From Bacillota bacterium (GTDB taxonomy: Bacteria > Bacillota > UBA994), in the NCBI GenBank assembly GCA_009773495.1, contig WSXW01000015.1, forward strand, positions 1 through 47,109: a DNA stretch of 47,109 nucleotides, given 5' to 3'. Numbering within the stretch: position 1 is the stretch's first letter; every line of letters starts with the position of its first letter. Positions 34,049-44,068 of the stretch are shown in pieces. The notes under the pieces were generated by a model that was given only the letters and a program-made list of their open reading frames with translations, was not told the origin of the DNA and did not search any database. The position numbers and the translations under genes are program-made.

Positions 34049-36273
34049 GACCGCTGTACTTGCTCCTTAATAAAGGCTTCTACGACGTCGCCCTCTTTCA
34101 TGTCCTCGTAATTATCTAGACTAATCCCACACTCGTACCCCATAGCTACTTCGCGTGCGTCGTCTTTAAACCTCTTAAGAGAGCCAATTTTACCTTCATA
34201 AATAACCACACCACCTCGCAGCAAACGCACACCAGCTTGGCGGGTTATTTTGCCCTCAGTTACATAACTGCCAGCAATAACACCGGATCCAGTGATTTTG
34301 AACACAACTCTGACTTCAGCTTGCCCTATTACCACCTCTTTGAACACAGGGGCCAGCATTCCTGTAAGGGCTTTAGTGATATCATCGATTACTTCATAAA
34401 TAATGCGGTAGTAACGCACATCCACTTGTTCCTGTTCTGAGACTCGACGAGCGTTTGGCTCCGCGCGAACATTAAAGGCGATGATGATAGCGGCCGAAGC
34501 CTGAGCAAGCATAATATCACTTTCGTTTACTGGGCCTACGCCAGTATGGATTACCTTGACGTCTACTTCTGCGTTGCTAAGCTTTTCTACCGAGGGTCGC
34601 AATGCTTCGACAGAACCCTGAACGTCACCCTTAATAATCAGGCGCAGCTCCTTGGACTCTCCCGTGTTGATCTGCTGAAAGAAATCATCAAGATGGACGC
34701 GCGGTGTTTGCTTCTGTTCCTTGGCCCGCCTAGCGTCCATAGCAGATTCTGCCATGGCGCGAGCAGTCTTGTCATCCTTGACTACTCTTAATTCGTCACC
34801 TGCTTGCGGCGCCGAGGAAAGTCCTTGCAACTCTATCGGAGTAGATGGGCCAGCTTTTTTTAGGCGCTTGCCCTTGTCACTCACCATCGCACGGACCTTA
34901 CCGTAGGCTGAACCTGCAACAACTGCATCCCCAATGTTTAGAGTGCCCTTTTGCACAAGAACAGTGGCTAGAGGACCTTTGCCTTTGTCTACCTCTGCCT
35001 CAATAACTACACCAACGGCAGGGCGATCGGGGTTAGCCTTTAACTCCATGACCTCCGCAACCGTTAAGATAGACGTAAGAAGTTCATCAATACCTTCTCG
35101 TTGCAGGGCAGATACACCAACGAAGATAGTGTCACCACCCCATTCTTCTGCTACAATACCGTACTCAGTCAATTGCTGCTTAACTCTATCAGGGTTTGCT
35201 CCGGGTTTATCCATCTTGTTAACAGCAACAATGATAGGTACTTGAGCAGCCTTAGCATGATTGAGTGCCTCTACCGTTTGTGGCATAACACCATCATCAG
35301 CCGCTACTACGAGGATAGCTAAGTCTGTCGCCTTTGCTCCGCGTGCACGCATTTGTGTAAAAGCCTCGTGACCTGGAGTGTCTAGGAAGACGACTTTCTT
35401 GTCACCAACGTCAACCTGATAAGCCCCGATGTGCTGAGTAATCCCGCCTGCCTCGGATGCTGTAACGTTAGTGTGGCGTATGACGTCGAGTAACGATGTC
35501 TTACCATGGTCAACATGACCCATGACTGTCACTACAGGATATCTAGGCTGTAAGCTCTCTGGCAAATCGATATCGTCTTCTCTTGTAGCCGCATCAACCT
35601 TAACCTGTCTAATTTCGAGAGTTATTCCCAATTCATTAGCCACTATCTCCATGGAGTCAATATCAAGCTGCTGATTAATATTGGCCATGAACCCTAACTC
35701 TAGTAACTTCTTAATAATCTCAGCCACAGTCCTGCCTGATGCTTTAGAGAATTCACCCACTGTCATAGCATTCTCTACGACAACAACTTTAGAGCTCTGT
35801 TGTTCGCGATGCTGAGTAGGATGAAAAGACTGCGCTCCCTTGCGATTGTCTTGTCTATTTTTGCCGCGTCCTTGTTGTATCTTGCGATCTACCACTGCTT
35901 CATCATCCTTAAAACGTTTATCTCGGCTTTTTTCTGGCTGCGTATCAGATTTAGGTTTAGTCTTGTCTGGTATGCCGGTTGTAACAGGCTTCGCCGGAGA
36001 TGTAACGTCAGGCGTTGCTGCTTTCGGTTCATCTTGAGGTGGGGTAGCGGGCGTGGGTACAGGGGATAAGTCGCGGTTAGCCTCTTTAGGACTTTCAGCT
36101 GACTTCCTTTTGCGCTGCTTCTTGATGACCTCGCGAATGATACCAGCGACCTGCATATCTATCACACTCATAGGATTAGATATATTCAGGTTTAGGTCAC
36201 GCAGTGCTTCCACCAGTTTTTCCGCGGGTATGTGCAGTTCTTCTGCTAACTCGAATACTCTGATCTTGGACAT
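34045..36273 (-). CDS. infB: Translation initiation factor IF-2
   Basis: A 742-residue GTPase that brings initiator fMet-tRNA to the 30S subunit. It has an IF2N domain (residues 1-50), a charged Pro/Lys-rich linker (60-165), a second IF2N region (168-220), and a G domain with GHVDHGKT at 252-259, DTPGHE and NKMDKP. Beta-barrel and C-terminal tRNA-binding domains follow. [13 protein letters not shown] at 36273 is chosen, with GGAGGTG six bases away, rather than the frame start at 36288. ylxQ ends 14 bases upstream, and ylxP overlaps the stop. Confidence 0.98.
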   Translation of the reverse strand: MSKIRVFELAEELHIPAEKLVEALRDLNLNISNPMSVIDMQVAGIIREVIKKQRKRKSAESPKEANRDLSPVPTPATPPQDEPKAATPDVTSPAKPVTTGIPDKTKPKSDTQPEKSRDKRFKDDEAVVDRKIQQGRGKNRQDNRKGAQSFHPTQHREQQSSKVVVVENAMTVGEFSKASGRTVAEIIKKLLELGFMANINQQLDIDSMEIVANELGITLEIRQVKVDAATREDDIDLPESLQPRYPVVTVMGHVDHGKTSLLDVIRHTNVTASEAGGITQHIGAYQVDVGDKKVVFLDTPGHEAFTQMRARGAKATDLAILVVAADDGVMPQTVEALNHAKAAQVPIIVAVNKMDKPGANPDRVKQQLTEYGIVAEEWGGDTIFVGVSALQREGIDELLTSILTVAEVMELKANPDRPAVGVVIEAEVDKGKGPLATVLVQKGTLNIGDAVVAGSAYGKVRAMVSDKGKRLKKAGPSTPIELQGLSSAPQAGDELRVVKDDKTARAMAESAMDARRAKEQKQTPRVHLDDFFQQINTGESKELRLIIKGDVQGSVEALRPSVEKLSNAEVDVKVIHTGVGPVNESDIMLAQASAAIIIAFNVRAEPNARRVSEQEQVDVRYYRIIYEVIDDITKALTGMLAPVFKEVVIGQAEVRVVFKITGSGVIAGSYVTEGKITRQAGVRLLRGGVVIYEGKIGSLKRFKDDAREVAMGYECGISLDNYEDMKEGDVVEAFIKEQVQRS

Positions 36274-36287
36274 CACGCCCACCTCCA

Positions 36288-36590
36288 TTATCTTGTGCAG
36301 AGTTCCTTTAAACGGCGACCAAAATTCTGCTCAATTATAACTACCGCTACACGCGGGCTCTTACCGATTGCAGAGCCAAGCATTGCTTTAGAAGGAACAG
36401 TGAGAAGGGGTATTTTATATTTAGTACACAAAAACATATACTCCTCACGTACCTCAGCTGCGGCATCATCCGCCAAAACAATGAGGTCAGCCTTGCCTTT
36501 CTTAAGAGCTTGTTCGCACGCAACAGTTCCACTAATGACAGCTCTAGCGCGCTGGGCTAAGCCAAGCATGCCATAAAACTTATCATTCAC
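36288..36590 (-). CDS. ylxQ: L7Ae family RNA-binding protein YlxQ
   Basis: A 100-residue L7Ae/L30e-fold protein, which binds kink-turn RNAs. The helix GMLGLAQRARAVISGT and KKGKADLIVLADDAA are typical. The GTG at 36590 matches the usual length and has GGGAGAG eight bases upstream; the longer frame to 36665 runs back through ylxR. It overlaps the ylxR stop by eight bases, giving coupling. Confidence 0.93.
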   Translation of the reverse strand: MNDKFYGMLGLAQRARAVISGTVACEQALKKGKADLIVLADDAAAEVREEYMFLCTKYKIPLLTVPSKAMLGSAIGKSPRVAVVIIEQNFGRRLKELCTR

Positions 36591-36849
36591 TATGCAATCT
36601 CTCCCGTAGCTTAGCGATAACCTCCGCAGGGATGTCTGTTTCCAACCCTGTCTTAAGCCTACCACCCTTAAGGGCCGAGTCCAGACACCCCTGCTTAGGA
36701 CAGATATATACTCCTCTGCCGGATTTTTTACCGGTCAAATCTACATCAACGCTACCCTCGGGATCGCGCACAATTCGTACCAGCTCTTTCTTAGAGAAAA
36801 CCTGCCGGCAGCCAACGCAAGTACGCTGAGGTATCTTCTTTGGTTTCAT
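36583..36849 (-). CDS. ylxR: YlxR (DUF448) family protein
   Basis: An 88-residue DUF448 protein. RTCVGCRQVFSKKELVRIV is the family signature near residues 9-27, and GKKSGRGVYICPKQGCLD follows. It is a predicted RNA-binding or regulatory protein, always between nusA and ylxQ/infB. The start overlaps the nusA stop by four bases. Confidence 0.95.
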   Translation of the reverse strand: MKPKKIPQRTCVGCRQVFSKKELVRIVRDPEGSVDVDLTGKKSGRGVYICPKQGCLDSALKGGRLKTGLETDIPAEVIAKLRERLHSE

Positions 36850-37877
36850 ACTTGGCTCTCACTTCTAATGTCGATCTTCCACCCCGTCAGCTTTGCTGCT
36901 AAACGCGCATTTTGGCCTTCTTTGCCAATGGCTAGGGATAGTTGATAATCAGGTACCACGACGTTAGCAATCTTACCAATTTCATCTATATGAACACGCG
37001 TGACCTTAGCTGGGCTGAGCGCGTTTGCTACATACGTCGCAGGGTCAACGCTGTACTCCACTACGTCGATTTTCTCGTTACCGAGTTCATTGACTATAGT
37101 TTGGATGCGCATACCCTTAGGTCCTACGCAAGCGCCAACAGGGTCAACGTTCTCGTCGCGAGCTTGAACTGCTATTTTAGACCGGCTACCGGCCTCGCGG
37201 GCAACCGACTTCAGCTCTACCGTGCCGTCGTGAATCTCTGGAACTTCTAACTCCAAGAGACGTTTTAACAAGCCGGGATGACTGCGCGAAACACTAACTT
37301 GGGGGCCCTTAGTTGTTTTTCTCACTTCTAAGACATAGGTCTTAAGGCGTTGACCTGATCGATAAGCCTCCGTAGACACCTGCTCAGAGTGCGGAAGCAT
37401 CGCCTCAACCCGGCCCAAATCTATTACGACGTTCTTGCTATCAACCCTTTGTACAATCCCCGTCACTATGTCGCTCTCGCGATTTGTAAATTCTTCATAA
37501 ATCTGGCCCCGCTCAGCCTCACGAATACGCTGCACCACGATCTGCTTAGCAGTCTGTGCGGCAACCCGACCAAAATTGCGTGGGGTAACCTTCTCCTCAA
37601 ACATGTCCCCCACTTGTAGCGTTGGATTAACGGACTTAGCGTCCTCGAGGAGGACTTCCTCATGTGGCTGTCTCAGCTCTTCTACGACATGCTTGAGAGC
37701 GTAAACCTGCATGTCACCTGTCCCTCGGTCGATTTGCACCCTAACATTGCCGCTGCCGCCAAAGTTCTTCTTGTACGCGGATACCAGCGCTGTTTCTATG
37801 GCTTCAAATAGGATGCTCACATCAATGGAACGTTCCTTGGCCAATTGGTGTATGGCCTCGATGAATTCAGCGTTCAT
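36846..37877 (-). CDS. nusA: Transcription termination/antitermination factor NusA
   Basis: A 343-residue short NusA typical of Firmicutes. It has an N-terminal RNA-polymerase-binding domain (residues 1-~125), an S1 domain, and two KH domains with [17 protein letters not shown] and [18 protein letters not shown], ending soon after. The C-terminal acidic repeats of E. coli NusA are absent, as usual for this phylum. It modulates pausing, termination and antitermination. It lies 12 bases after rimP. Confidence 0.97.
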   Translation of the reverse strand: MNAEFIEAIHQLAKERSIDVSILFEAIETALVSAYKKNFGGSGNVRVQIDRGTGDMQVYALKHVVEELRQPHEEVLLEDAKSVNPTLQVGDMFEEKVTPRNFGRVAAQTAKQIVVQRIREAERGQIYEEFTNRESDIVTGIVQRVDSKNVVIDLGRVEAMLPHSEQVSTEAYRSGQRLKTYVLEVRKTTKGPQVSVSRSHPGLLKRLLELEVPEIHDGTVELKSVAREAGSRSKIAVQARDENVDPVGACVGPKGMRIQTIVNELGNEKIDVVEYSVDPATYVANALSPAKVTRVHIDEIGKIANVVVPDYQLSLAIGKEGQNARLAAKLTGWKIDIRSESQV

Positions 37878-37889
37878 CTCTGTACACCC

Positions 37890-38351
37890 TCACTTCATCT
37901 TAAATAATAGCTTAGTTTTCTTTATACTCGAGAACGGTATAGATACTGTGCCGCTAGGTGTCTCTAGCTCCAGCTGATCCCCCACCAGCCCTTTGAGCTC
38001 ACCTTCGAGCTCGTACTTGCCCTCATAAGGCGCTCTGACTCTTATGCTGACACTATGCCCCCGGAAAATATCATATTCCTCAGTGCGTTTTAAAACCCTA
38101 TCAAGCCCTGGCGACGCGACCTCGAGGGTGTAGGAATTGCTAAGTTCTGGTGTTGCTTCTAACAGCTCATCGAGCGCACGAGCTACAGTCTCACAATCAT
38201 CTAGACTGACCCCACCTACGGTTCGGGTAATATATACGCCTAGTCTCACCCCACCTCGCTCGGATGCCCATTCCACATCAACTAATGTGAGCCCATAGGT
38301 CTCAACCACTGGCCGAAACAGACTGTACAAGCGGTCCATGAGTTCTTTCAT
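37890..38351 (-). CDS. rimP: Ribosome maturation factor RimP
   Basis: A 153-residue protein needed for 30S maturation (S12/pseudoknot stage). It has a characteristic LVDVEWASERGGVRLGVYI segment, SLDDCETVARALDELL and YTLEVASPGLDRVLK. The ATG at 38351 has AAGGGGTG five bases before it; the longer frame to 38492 extends through the upstream terminator and is rejected. It heads the nusA-infB run. polC and proS, upstream of it in Bacillus, are not here. Confidence 0.95.
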   Translation of the reverse strand: MKELMDRLYSLFRPVVETYGLTLVDVEWASERGGVRLGVYITRTVGGVSLDDCETVARALDELLEATPELSNSYTLEVASPGLDRVLKRTEEYDIFRGHSVSIRVRAPYEGKYELEGELKGLVGDQLELETPSGTVSIPFSSIKKTKLLFKMK

Positions 38352-38435
38352 TATAACACCCCTTATGTAGCTTCTGTCGGATAAGAAAGACTTATGCTGC
38401 TCGCCTCGCCGACAAAGTATATTGTTCTGTGTATA

Positions 38436-38462
38436 AAGGAAAGAGTGGGAAGGACCCACTCT
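38436..38462 (-). terminator. Terminator between the GT2 gene and rimP
   Basis: On the minus strand AGAGTGGG-TCCTT-CCCACTCT is followed by TTCCTTTA. It closes the uppS-to-glycosyltransferase operon. Confidence 0.75.
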
Positions 38463-38551
38463 CTGCCTCAAATATTTTACCAGATAGGCCATAAGCTTGC
38501 AAGTTAAAGCAAGGGTGGGGTTTGAACAGACGAATTAGAAGGTCAACAGAA

Positions 38552-39205
38552 TTAATCACGACGACTCGCCACCCCATTGCCCTGGCCAAAAACTTTTACA
38601 ATGTGCCAGTACATTCTCAAACGCGATGCAAAACCCTTTAGCAAACCTACCTTCTCTTCTTTCATGATTTGCGTCACGTCCTCCAAAATAACTTCTTCCA
38701 CAGTAATATTGTTGTCCTTGATATATCTAGTTAAAGCAACTTCTACGCCCCAGCCAGTTTCGGAAAAATCTGGAATGAGATTAATGAGCCGGCGTGTAAT
38801 TGCTCTTTGCCCGGATAAAAATGGAGCAATCTTTTGGGCGAGATCAGTACTGAGTCGACCATGTCCAAAAAGCCCTACCGATACCTCAGCCCGCCCCGAC
38901 ACAACTGGTCCCATTAACTGAGCAACATGCTCTGAAGTGAGACCTACAAGGTCCGCATCAAGAAACACTACTATCTCCGCTGAAGCCAACTGCAAACCGG
39001 CAGCCATAGCGCCGCCTTTGCCACGATTCTGTTCTAAACTTACGACTTTTGCGCCCTCCCTAGCGGCTACCTCAGGGGTTTGATCGGTGGAGCCATCACT
39101 TACCACTACGACCTCTGACACCCACGGGCACTCCCGTGCCGCCCTGACAATGTTCCCTACGGTTCTTTCCTCGTTAAAAGCGGGTATAACCACGACACCA
39201 CGCAT
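38552..39205 (-). CDS. Family 2 glycosyltransferase, soluble
   Basis: A 217-residue GT2 (GT-A fold) glycosyltransferase without obvious membrane helices. It has VVIPAFNEERTVGNIV at the start, VVSDGSTDQT, NRGKGGAMAAGLQ, and the metal-binding FLDADL (D-x-D). This resembles dolichyl-phosphate or phosphoglycerate sugar transferases, which use nucleotide sugars. The acceptor is unknown. Position after ispG, in an operon making isoprenoids and undecaprenyl phosphate, suggests a polyprenyl-phosphate or lipid acceptor, which is inference only. A terminator follows. Confidence 0.88.
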   Translation of the reverse strand: MRGVVVIPAFNEERTVGNIVRAARECPWVSEVVVVSDGSTDQTPEVAAREGAKVVSLEQNRGKGGAMAAGLQLASAEIVVFLDADLVGLTSEHVAQLMGPVVSGRAEVSVGLFGHGRLSTDLAQKIAPFLSGQRAITRRLINLIPDFSETGWGVEVALTRYIKDNNITVEEVILEDVTQIMKEEKVGLLKGFASRLRMYWHIVKVFGQGNGVASRRD

Positions 39206-39216
39206 ATTTCTGCCTC

Positions 39217-40284
39217 CTATCCTTTGAAAGTGGAAGCTATAACTCGGGCTTCCTCAACCAATCTCTCTGCTGCGTGTGATAAGGGCAGCAACTCTACGGG
39301 TTTGCCGTGGCGGAACAAGACTGCCTTACCCTTCGCCAATGCTATTCCTACATGAGCTTCCTTGGCTTCACCCGGACCATTGACCGAACATCCCATAACA
39401 GCTACTTTCAACGGGATGTGTGATAAGTCCTTTAACTGTTGTTCAACTTCTTGGGCCAATGAGATTAGATCTCCCGAGGTGCGACCACAAGTTGGGCATG
39501 AAATAACCCTTAACCTCTTTGCTCCAATACCAAGCGATGACAGTATCTCTTGAGCCACCGAAACCTCTTCCACTGGATCTGCTGTTAGTGCAATACGGAG
39601 AGTGTCACCTATACCCTGAGACAAGAGGATTCCAAGCCCCACAGCCGAGCGCACAGCTCCCTTAAGCAGCGTACCGGCCTCTGTGACTCCAATGTGTAGA
39701 GGGTAATCAGCGGCTTGACTAAACAGCTGATAAGCAAGGATTGTTCCAGCGACATCCGAAGATTTAAGGGAAAACACTACTTGATCAAGGCCGACATATT
39801 CTATCCACTTAACATATTCTAAGGCGCACTCTACCATAGCTTCTGGACGAGGCCCTTGGTATCGGGCCAATAACTCCTTAGGAAGAGAACCCGAGTTTAC
39901 CCCTATACGTACGGCAGCCTTATGTCGCAGAGCGGCCCTCAGCACCTGCTCCGCCTTATCGAACCCGCCAATGTTACCGGGGTGGATACGGACCTTAGCT
40001 ATACCTCTCTCAATTGCGCCGACGGCCAGACGGTAATCAAAATGAACATCAGCCACGAGAGGGACTGGCGACGCGTGTACTAGATACTCCACTGACAACA
40101 AGCTGTCGTTATCGGGTACAGCAATACGTACTATATCACAGCCGGCTTGATATAGCGCCTGTATCTGACCTAGTGTCGCTCCTTGATCTTTGGTGCTTGT
40201 GTTAGTCATAGACTGAATAGAAATGGGAGCCCCCCCCCCAACAGTGACACTCCCCACCTGTACTGCACGTGTTTTACGTCTCAT
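39217..40284 (-). CDS. ispG: 4-hydroxy-3-methylbut-2-enyl diphosphate synthase (GcpE)
   Basis: A 355-residue iron-sulfur enzyme of the MEP pathway, converting ME-cPP to HMBPP. The TIM-barrel has VRIAVPD and SMTNTSTKD. The C-terminal 4Fe-4S ligands are in SCPTCGRTSGD (C-x2-C) and MGCSVNGPGEAKEA. The ATG at 40284 is chosen, with GGAGGAAG five bases upstream. Ten consecutive G (plus-strand C at 40230-40239) encode part of VGGGAP near residue 18. It lies behind rseP and dxr, so two MEP-pathway genes share this operon. Confidence 0.96.
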   Translation of the reverse strand: MRRKTRAVQVGSVTVGGGAPISIQSMTNTSTKDQGATLGQIQALYQAGCDIVRIAVPDNDSLLSVEYLVHASPVPLVADVHFDYRLAVGAIERGIAKVRIHPGNIGGFDKAEQVLRAALRHKAAVRIGVNSGSLPKELLARYQGPRPEAMVECALEYVKWIEYVGLDQVVFSLKSSDVAGTILAYQLFSQAADYPLHIGVTEAGTLLKGAVRSAVGLGILLSQGIGDTLRIALTADPVEEVSVAQEILSSLGIGAKRLRVISCPTCGRTSGDLISLAQEVEQQLKDLSHIPLKVAVMGCSVNGPGEAKEAHVGIALAKGKAVLFRHGKPVELLPLSHAAERLVEEARVIASTFKG

Positions 40285-40315
40285 TTGTTCTTCCTCCACT
40301 ACAAACTAAGACAGC

Positions 40316-41341
40316 TTAGAATATATTTAGGCGCTGTAAATCCTTGAACGTAATAATAATTAACAAGGCCATCAGTAGTACAAACCCTATAAAGTGCACC
40401 ATATTTTCTCTCTCAGGGTCTATCGGCTTCCCCCTTAGTCCCTCAAGAGTCAGGAACACTAATTTACTTCCGTCAAGAGCTGGGATAGGTAAGAGGTTGA
40501 ACAGCCCTAGCTGTATGCTAATTATGGCTGCGAAAGATAGCAGGTTGACTATGCCTGTACGAGCCACCTGCCCTACCATCACCACCATGCCAATTGGTCC
40601 AGCACCTTCAGCAGGCGTTCTACCTGTAAGCATGCCTGTAAGAACGGAGATTATCTCTCCTGTAAACCAAACCATTTCCTTGGCACCTAAAAAAAGTGAA
40701 CGGAACACATTGTAACGAACGTTGTGAGGGGAGACTCCAATCATAGCTCGATTGCTAGTTTCATCAATTTTGGGAATAATAGTTATGACATGTTCTGCCC
40801 CTTCTCGGTTAACTACAAATAGCAAGGGTTGATCAGAATTTTTACTAACTACTTGCTGTAAATCAGACCAAGACTTCACCGGCACTCCTGCAATACTGTC
40901 GATACGATCGCCCGTCTTTAACCCTGCTTCAGCCGCAGGCCAGCTAGGGGAAACCGAGCCAATGATAGGTTGAGTCGACGGTACGCCTATGAAAACGAAC
41001 ATTACAGCAAAAATAAGGGCCGCCAAGACAAAGTTGAAGATCGGCCCCCCAGCCACAAACGCCATGCGCATCCACACAGGCTTCTTATCGTAGCGCCGCG
41101 ATTCGGGGATTAATTCTTTGCCATCCTCGTTCTCTTCTCCTACCACCCGCAAAAAACCACCTACAGGCAGCATGCGCAGTGCATATTTTGTCTCACCACG
41201 CGTAATAGAGAAGATAGTAGGTCCCATACCAAGAGCAAACTCTTGAACCAACATGCCAGAGGCCTTAGCGGCAAGAAAATGGCCTAACTCATGAAAAAAA
41301 ACTAAAACGCCTATTACCACCAACGATAATATTATTGTCAA
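40316..41341 (-). CDS. rseP: RseP/RasP site-2 intramembrane metalloprotease
   Basis: A 341-residue M50 intramembrane zinc protease. Zinc motif HELGH is at residues 17-21 in the first helix. A PDZ domain (about 115-190, with GLKTGDRIDSIAGVPV) and NLLPIPALDGSK with the third ligand Asp follow. It has several membrane helices. Family members cut membrane anti-sigma factors and signal peptide remnants. It lies three bases after dxr, as in Bacillus. Confidence 0.96.
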   Translation of the reverse strand: MTIILSLVVIGVLVFFHELGHFLAAKASGMLVQEFALGMGPTIFSITRGETKYALRMLPVGGFLRVVGEENEDGKELIPESRRYDKKPVWMRMAFVAGGPIFNFVLAALIFAVMFVFIGVPSTQPIIGSVSPSWPAAEAGLKTGDRIDSIAGVPVKSWSDLQQVVSKNSDQPLLFVVNREGAEHVITIIPKIDETSNRAMIGVSPHNVRYNVFRSLFLGAKEMVWFTGEIISVLTGMLTGRTPAEGAGPIGMVVMVGQVARTGIVNLLSFAAIISIQLGLFNLLPIPALDGSKLVFLTLEGLRGKPIDPERENMVHFIGFVLLMALLIIITFKDLQRLNIF

Positions 41342-41344
41342 TGC

Positions 41345-42496
41345 TTACACCGCCCTTTGTTTCAAACTGGTCAATGCCTTGGCCCGGGCCCACTCGTCAG
41401 CCGCAAATACATCGTCTATGGTGCTACAAGGCCCTACATACTGACTGCACAGGACATCTTCTACCACTTCTGGAATAGCCAAAAAGGGTAGCCGTCCCTC
41501 TAAAAAACCTGCCACGGCCACTTCATTGGCGGCGTTTAGAATGGCGGGATATGCCCCTGCCAATTTACCGGCTTGGATTGCTAACCTCAGGCTCGGAAAT
41601 GTAGTGAGATCAGGCTTAAAGAAGTTCCACTGCAATCCATGATAATCGTTGTCAGTATATTCTGCTTCCCAGCGCTCCGGATAAGCCAGGGCTACTTGGA
41701 TAGGTATCCGCATATCTGGCTTACTCAACTGTGCCAATTGGCTACCGTCAACATATTCAACTATGGAATGCACTATGCTCTGCGGATGAACCAGGACATC
41801 TATCTGATCATAGTCCATAGAGAATAAGTGATGTGCCTCGATTACCTCCAAACCCTTGTTCATGAGGGTCGCAGAATCGATGCTAATCTTCCCGCCCATC
41901 TTCCATGTCGGGTGCTTTAGCGCTGCCACGCTATCTACACCATACAGCTCAGATCTACTCCGGCCATAAAAGGGGCCGCCTGAAGCAGTCAGGATCAAAC
42001 GTCGAATTGCTGCCCTAGGCCACCCGTGCATAGCCTGCCATATGGCGGAATGTTCGCTATCTACTGGGAGCAGATTAACTCCTGCGTCGCTCACCCTGCG
42101 AAGTAGAATTTCGCCTGCTGCCACCAAGGACTCTTTGTTAGCCAGAGCAATGTTCATGCGTCTATCCACAGCGGCCATAACCGGTCTCAGACCTGCCATA
42201 CCGCTGATGGCAGCAACCACTAGGTCTGCTTGGACTTCTAGGACCAGTTGTTCCGCTGCGTTCTCGCCAGAGAAAACAGCTGTTTCTGGGAAAAAACTCT
42301 TCAAGGTTTGTGCCGCCCTCTGGTCACATATAGCAACAAACTCAGGGCGAAACTCCGCTATTTGCTCGAGCAAAAGCCTGATATTTCGTCCTGCACAGAG
42401 CGCTACAACATTCAGTTTAGTTGGATGCCGCCTAACAACATCAAGGGTGCTAGTCCCAATCGAACCTGTAGAGCCAAGAACTATCAATTTTTTCAT
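41345..42496 (-). CDS. dxr: 1-deoxy-D-xylulose 5-phosphate reductoisomerase
   Basis: A 383-residue enzyme that converts DXP to MEP using NADPH and a divalent metal, an early step of the MEP isoprenoid pathway. It has NADPH motif LGSTGSIGTSTLDVV at the N-terminus, NKESLVAAGE, PVDSEHSAIWQ with metal ligands, SGGPF and HPTWKMGGKISIDSATLMNKGLE. The ATG at 42496 has AAGGTG six bases before it; the longer frame to 42532 overlaps the end of cdsA. It is coupled closely with cdsA and rseP. Confidence 0.97.
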   Translation of the reverse strand: MKKLIVLGSTGSIGTSTLDVVRRHPTKLNVVALCAGRNIRLLLEQIAEFRPEFVAICDQRAAQTLKSFFPETAVFSGENAAEQLVLEVQADLVVAAISGMAGLRPVMAAVDRRMNIALANKESLVAAGEILLRRVSDAGVNLLPVDSEHSAIWQAMHGWPRAAIRRLILTASGGPFYGRSRSELYGVDSVAALKHPTWKMGGKISIDSATLMNKGLEVIEAHHLFSMDYDQIDVLVHPQSIVHSIVEYVDGSQLAQLSKPDMRIPIQVALAYPERWEAEYTDNDYHGLQWNFFKPDLTTFPSLRLAIQAGKLAGAYPAILNAANEVAVAGFLEGRLPFLAIPEVVEDVLCSQYVGPCSTIDDVFAADEWARAKALTSLKQRAV

Positions 42497-42501
42497 ATCT
42501 A

Positions 42502-43278
42502 TCACCTTAGTATAGTCGCTGCCCACAACCAATATACGAACGAGGCCGCAAACATTAGTGAGTCAAACCGATCTAAAACTCCACCGTGGCCGGGGAGTAA
42601 TGCGCCGGAATCCTTCACTCCAGCATAACGCTTAACTGCTGATTCGGCAAGGTCTCCAATTTGACCGAAGACACCTATACCGAGGCCCACCATAATTGCC
42701 TGCCACACAGCCAGCTCCATATACCTTGTTGCCACTAATGAGACGGTTATACTGCCGATAAACCCCCCTAGAGTTCCCTCCACACTTTTTTTAGGCGACA
42801 TAGGCCAAGGGTGACGCTTACCAAGACTGATGCCTACAAAGTAAGCTAAGGAGTCATAAGCCATAATGCCTACTATTGTTACTAGAGTGAACTCAAAACC
42901 TGCCTGAGCACGTAAGAGAAGAACATTGCCGAGGAGTAAGGTTGGATAAAGGCCTGCAGTTAAACTAACACCAACGCTTATCATATTAAACTTAGGATAT
43001 TTAAACAATTGGCGTGCCAGAACTATAAGCACAAAGCCAATAGTAACCTGCAAAGCGAGGTCCGTCTTCCCTAAATACAGCGGATAAAAATATACAACCG
43101 GATAGAGATAGACTATGGGACAGAAACTGATGCCCTTGTTCTTCATCATGAGACTATATTCGTATATTCCCACAATTGCTAGCCCCAAGACGACTGCCGC
43201 AAATAACCTTCCCCCCGTATACACGATGTACAGGAGAATGGGAATACCCACGAGAGCGGTTAGTATTCTCTTTAACAT
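42502..43278 (-). CDS. cdsA: Phosphatidate cytidylyltransferase
   Basis: A 258-residue multi-pass membrane enzyme that makes CDP-diacylglycerol from phosphatidate and CTP. It supplies PgsA elsewhere in the window. The signature is seen as [12 protein letters not shown] and, at the C-terminus, [26 protein letters not shown]. About seven hydrophobic segments are present. It lies between uppS and dxr, as in Bacillus. Confidence 0.96.
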   Translation of the reverse strand: MLKRILTALVGIPILLYIVYTGGRLFAAVVLGLAIVGIYEYSLMMKNKGISFCPIVYLYPVVYFYPLYLGKTDLALQVTIGFVLIVLARQLFKYPKFNMISVGVSLTAGLYPTLLLGNVLLLRAQAGFEFTLVTIVGIMAYDSLAYFVGISLGKRHPWPMSPKKSVEGTLGGFIGSITVSLVATRYMELAVWQAIMVGLGIGVFGQIGDLAESAVKRYAGVKDSGALLPGHGGVLDRFDSLMFAASFVYWLWAATILR

Positions 43279-43290
43279 TTGCCTCTCCCC

Positions 43291-44022
43291 CTAAACTTTC
43301 AGCCCACCTCGCCTACGATCTCTAGTTTGGTATTCAAGAATTGCGTCTTGAAACTGCTTGACATTAAAGTCCGGCCACAGACAATCGGTAAACACCATTT
43401 CTGTGTAGGCCAGCTGCCACAAAAGAAAATTGCTGATACGCTTTTCTGCACCAGGACGAATAAGCAAATCGGGATCCGGCATATCGCTAGTGTATAAGAA
43501 CTTGGCGAAATCCTGCTCGCTACCTTCCCCAGTCGGGTAAGCTTTTGCAAAAGCATTGGCAGCACGGATTATCTCAGCGCGGCCCCCATAATTTAAGGCT
43601 AGGTTTACTGTCAACCCCTTACGTTTATGTGTTGCACCCATAGCTTCTAAAGACACTCGTCTGGTCGACTCAGAAAGGCCATCAAGATCGCCAAGGATAT
43701 TAAGACGAATATCCATTTCATCGATGCTGGAACGATCCCTTGTCCAGAATTCCTCAGGCAGGCTCATTATAAAATCAACTTCCTCTTGAGGCCGTTTCCA
43801 GTTCTCTGTTGAGAATGTGTATAGGGTAAGATACTTAACCCCTAAACGTACCGACTCTTCCATTATAGCACGGGCACTATCAAGACCTGCCCTGTGTCCA
43901 GCCACCCTTGGTAGGCCACGTTTCGCAGCCCACCGTCCATTCCCATCCATAACAATCGCGATGTGCATAGGGATCTTTCTAGGATCTAAGGCTTTATTCT
44001 TATTCCTACCAAACAACTTCAT
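43291..44022 (-). CDS. uppS: Undecaprenyl diphosphate synthase
   Basis: A 243-residue cis-prenyltransferase that extends farnesyl diphosphate with isopentenyl units to the C55 carrier lipid for wall synthesis. Catalytic Asp is in MDGNGRWAAKRG (Asp at residue 26). The family segments TLYTFSTENWKRP and YGGRAEI are followed by the C-terminal LIRPGAEKRISNFLLWQLAYTE. UppP elsewhere in the window recycles its product. A terminator upstream separates it from frr. Confidence 0.97.
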   Translation of the reverse strand: MKLFGRNKNKALDPRKIPMHIAIVMDGNGRWAAKRGLPRVAGHRAGLDSARAIMEESVRLGVKYLTLYTFSTENWKRPQEEVDFIMSLPEEFWTRDRSSIDEMDIRLNILGDLDGLSESTRRVSLEAMGATHKRKGLTVNLALNYGGRAEIIRAANAFAKAYPTGEGSEQDFAKFLYTSDMPDPDLLIRPGAEKRISNFLLWQLAYTEMVFTDCLWPDFNVKQFQDAILEYQTRDRRRGGLKV

Positions 44023-44031
44023 GCTGTCTCC

Positions 44032-44065
44032 CCCCTATATAAACACCCCCTGCACCAGGGGGTGT
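44032..44065 (-). terminator. Terminator between frr and uppS
   Basis: On the minus strand ACACCCCCT-GGTGC-AGGGGGTGT (9 bp) is followed by TTATATA. The tail is imperfect, so some read-through into uppS is likely. Confidence 0.75.
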
Positions 44066-44068
44066 GTT

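Noticed and set aside
34045-36288. infB start at 36288
   Set aside because: GGAGGTG fits the ATG at 36273, and [13 protein letters not shown] is the usual IF-2 start.
36288-36665. YlxQ start at 36665
   Set aside because: That frame runs back through ylxR; GTG 36590 gives the normal 100-residue length with an SD.
37890-38492. rimP starting at 38492
   Set aside because: The extension crosses the hairpin terminator at 38436-38462; the ATG at 38351 has a good SD and gives the usual length.
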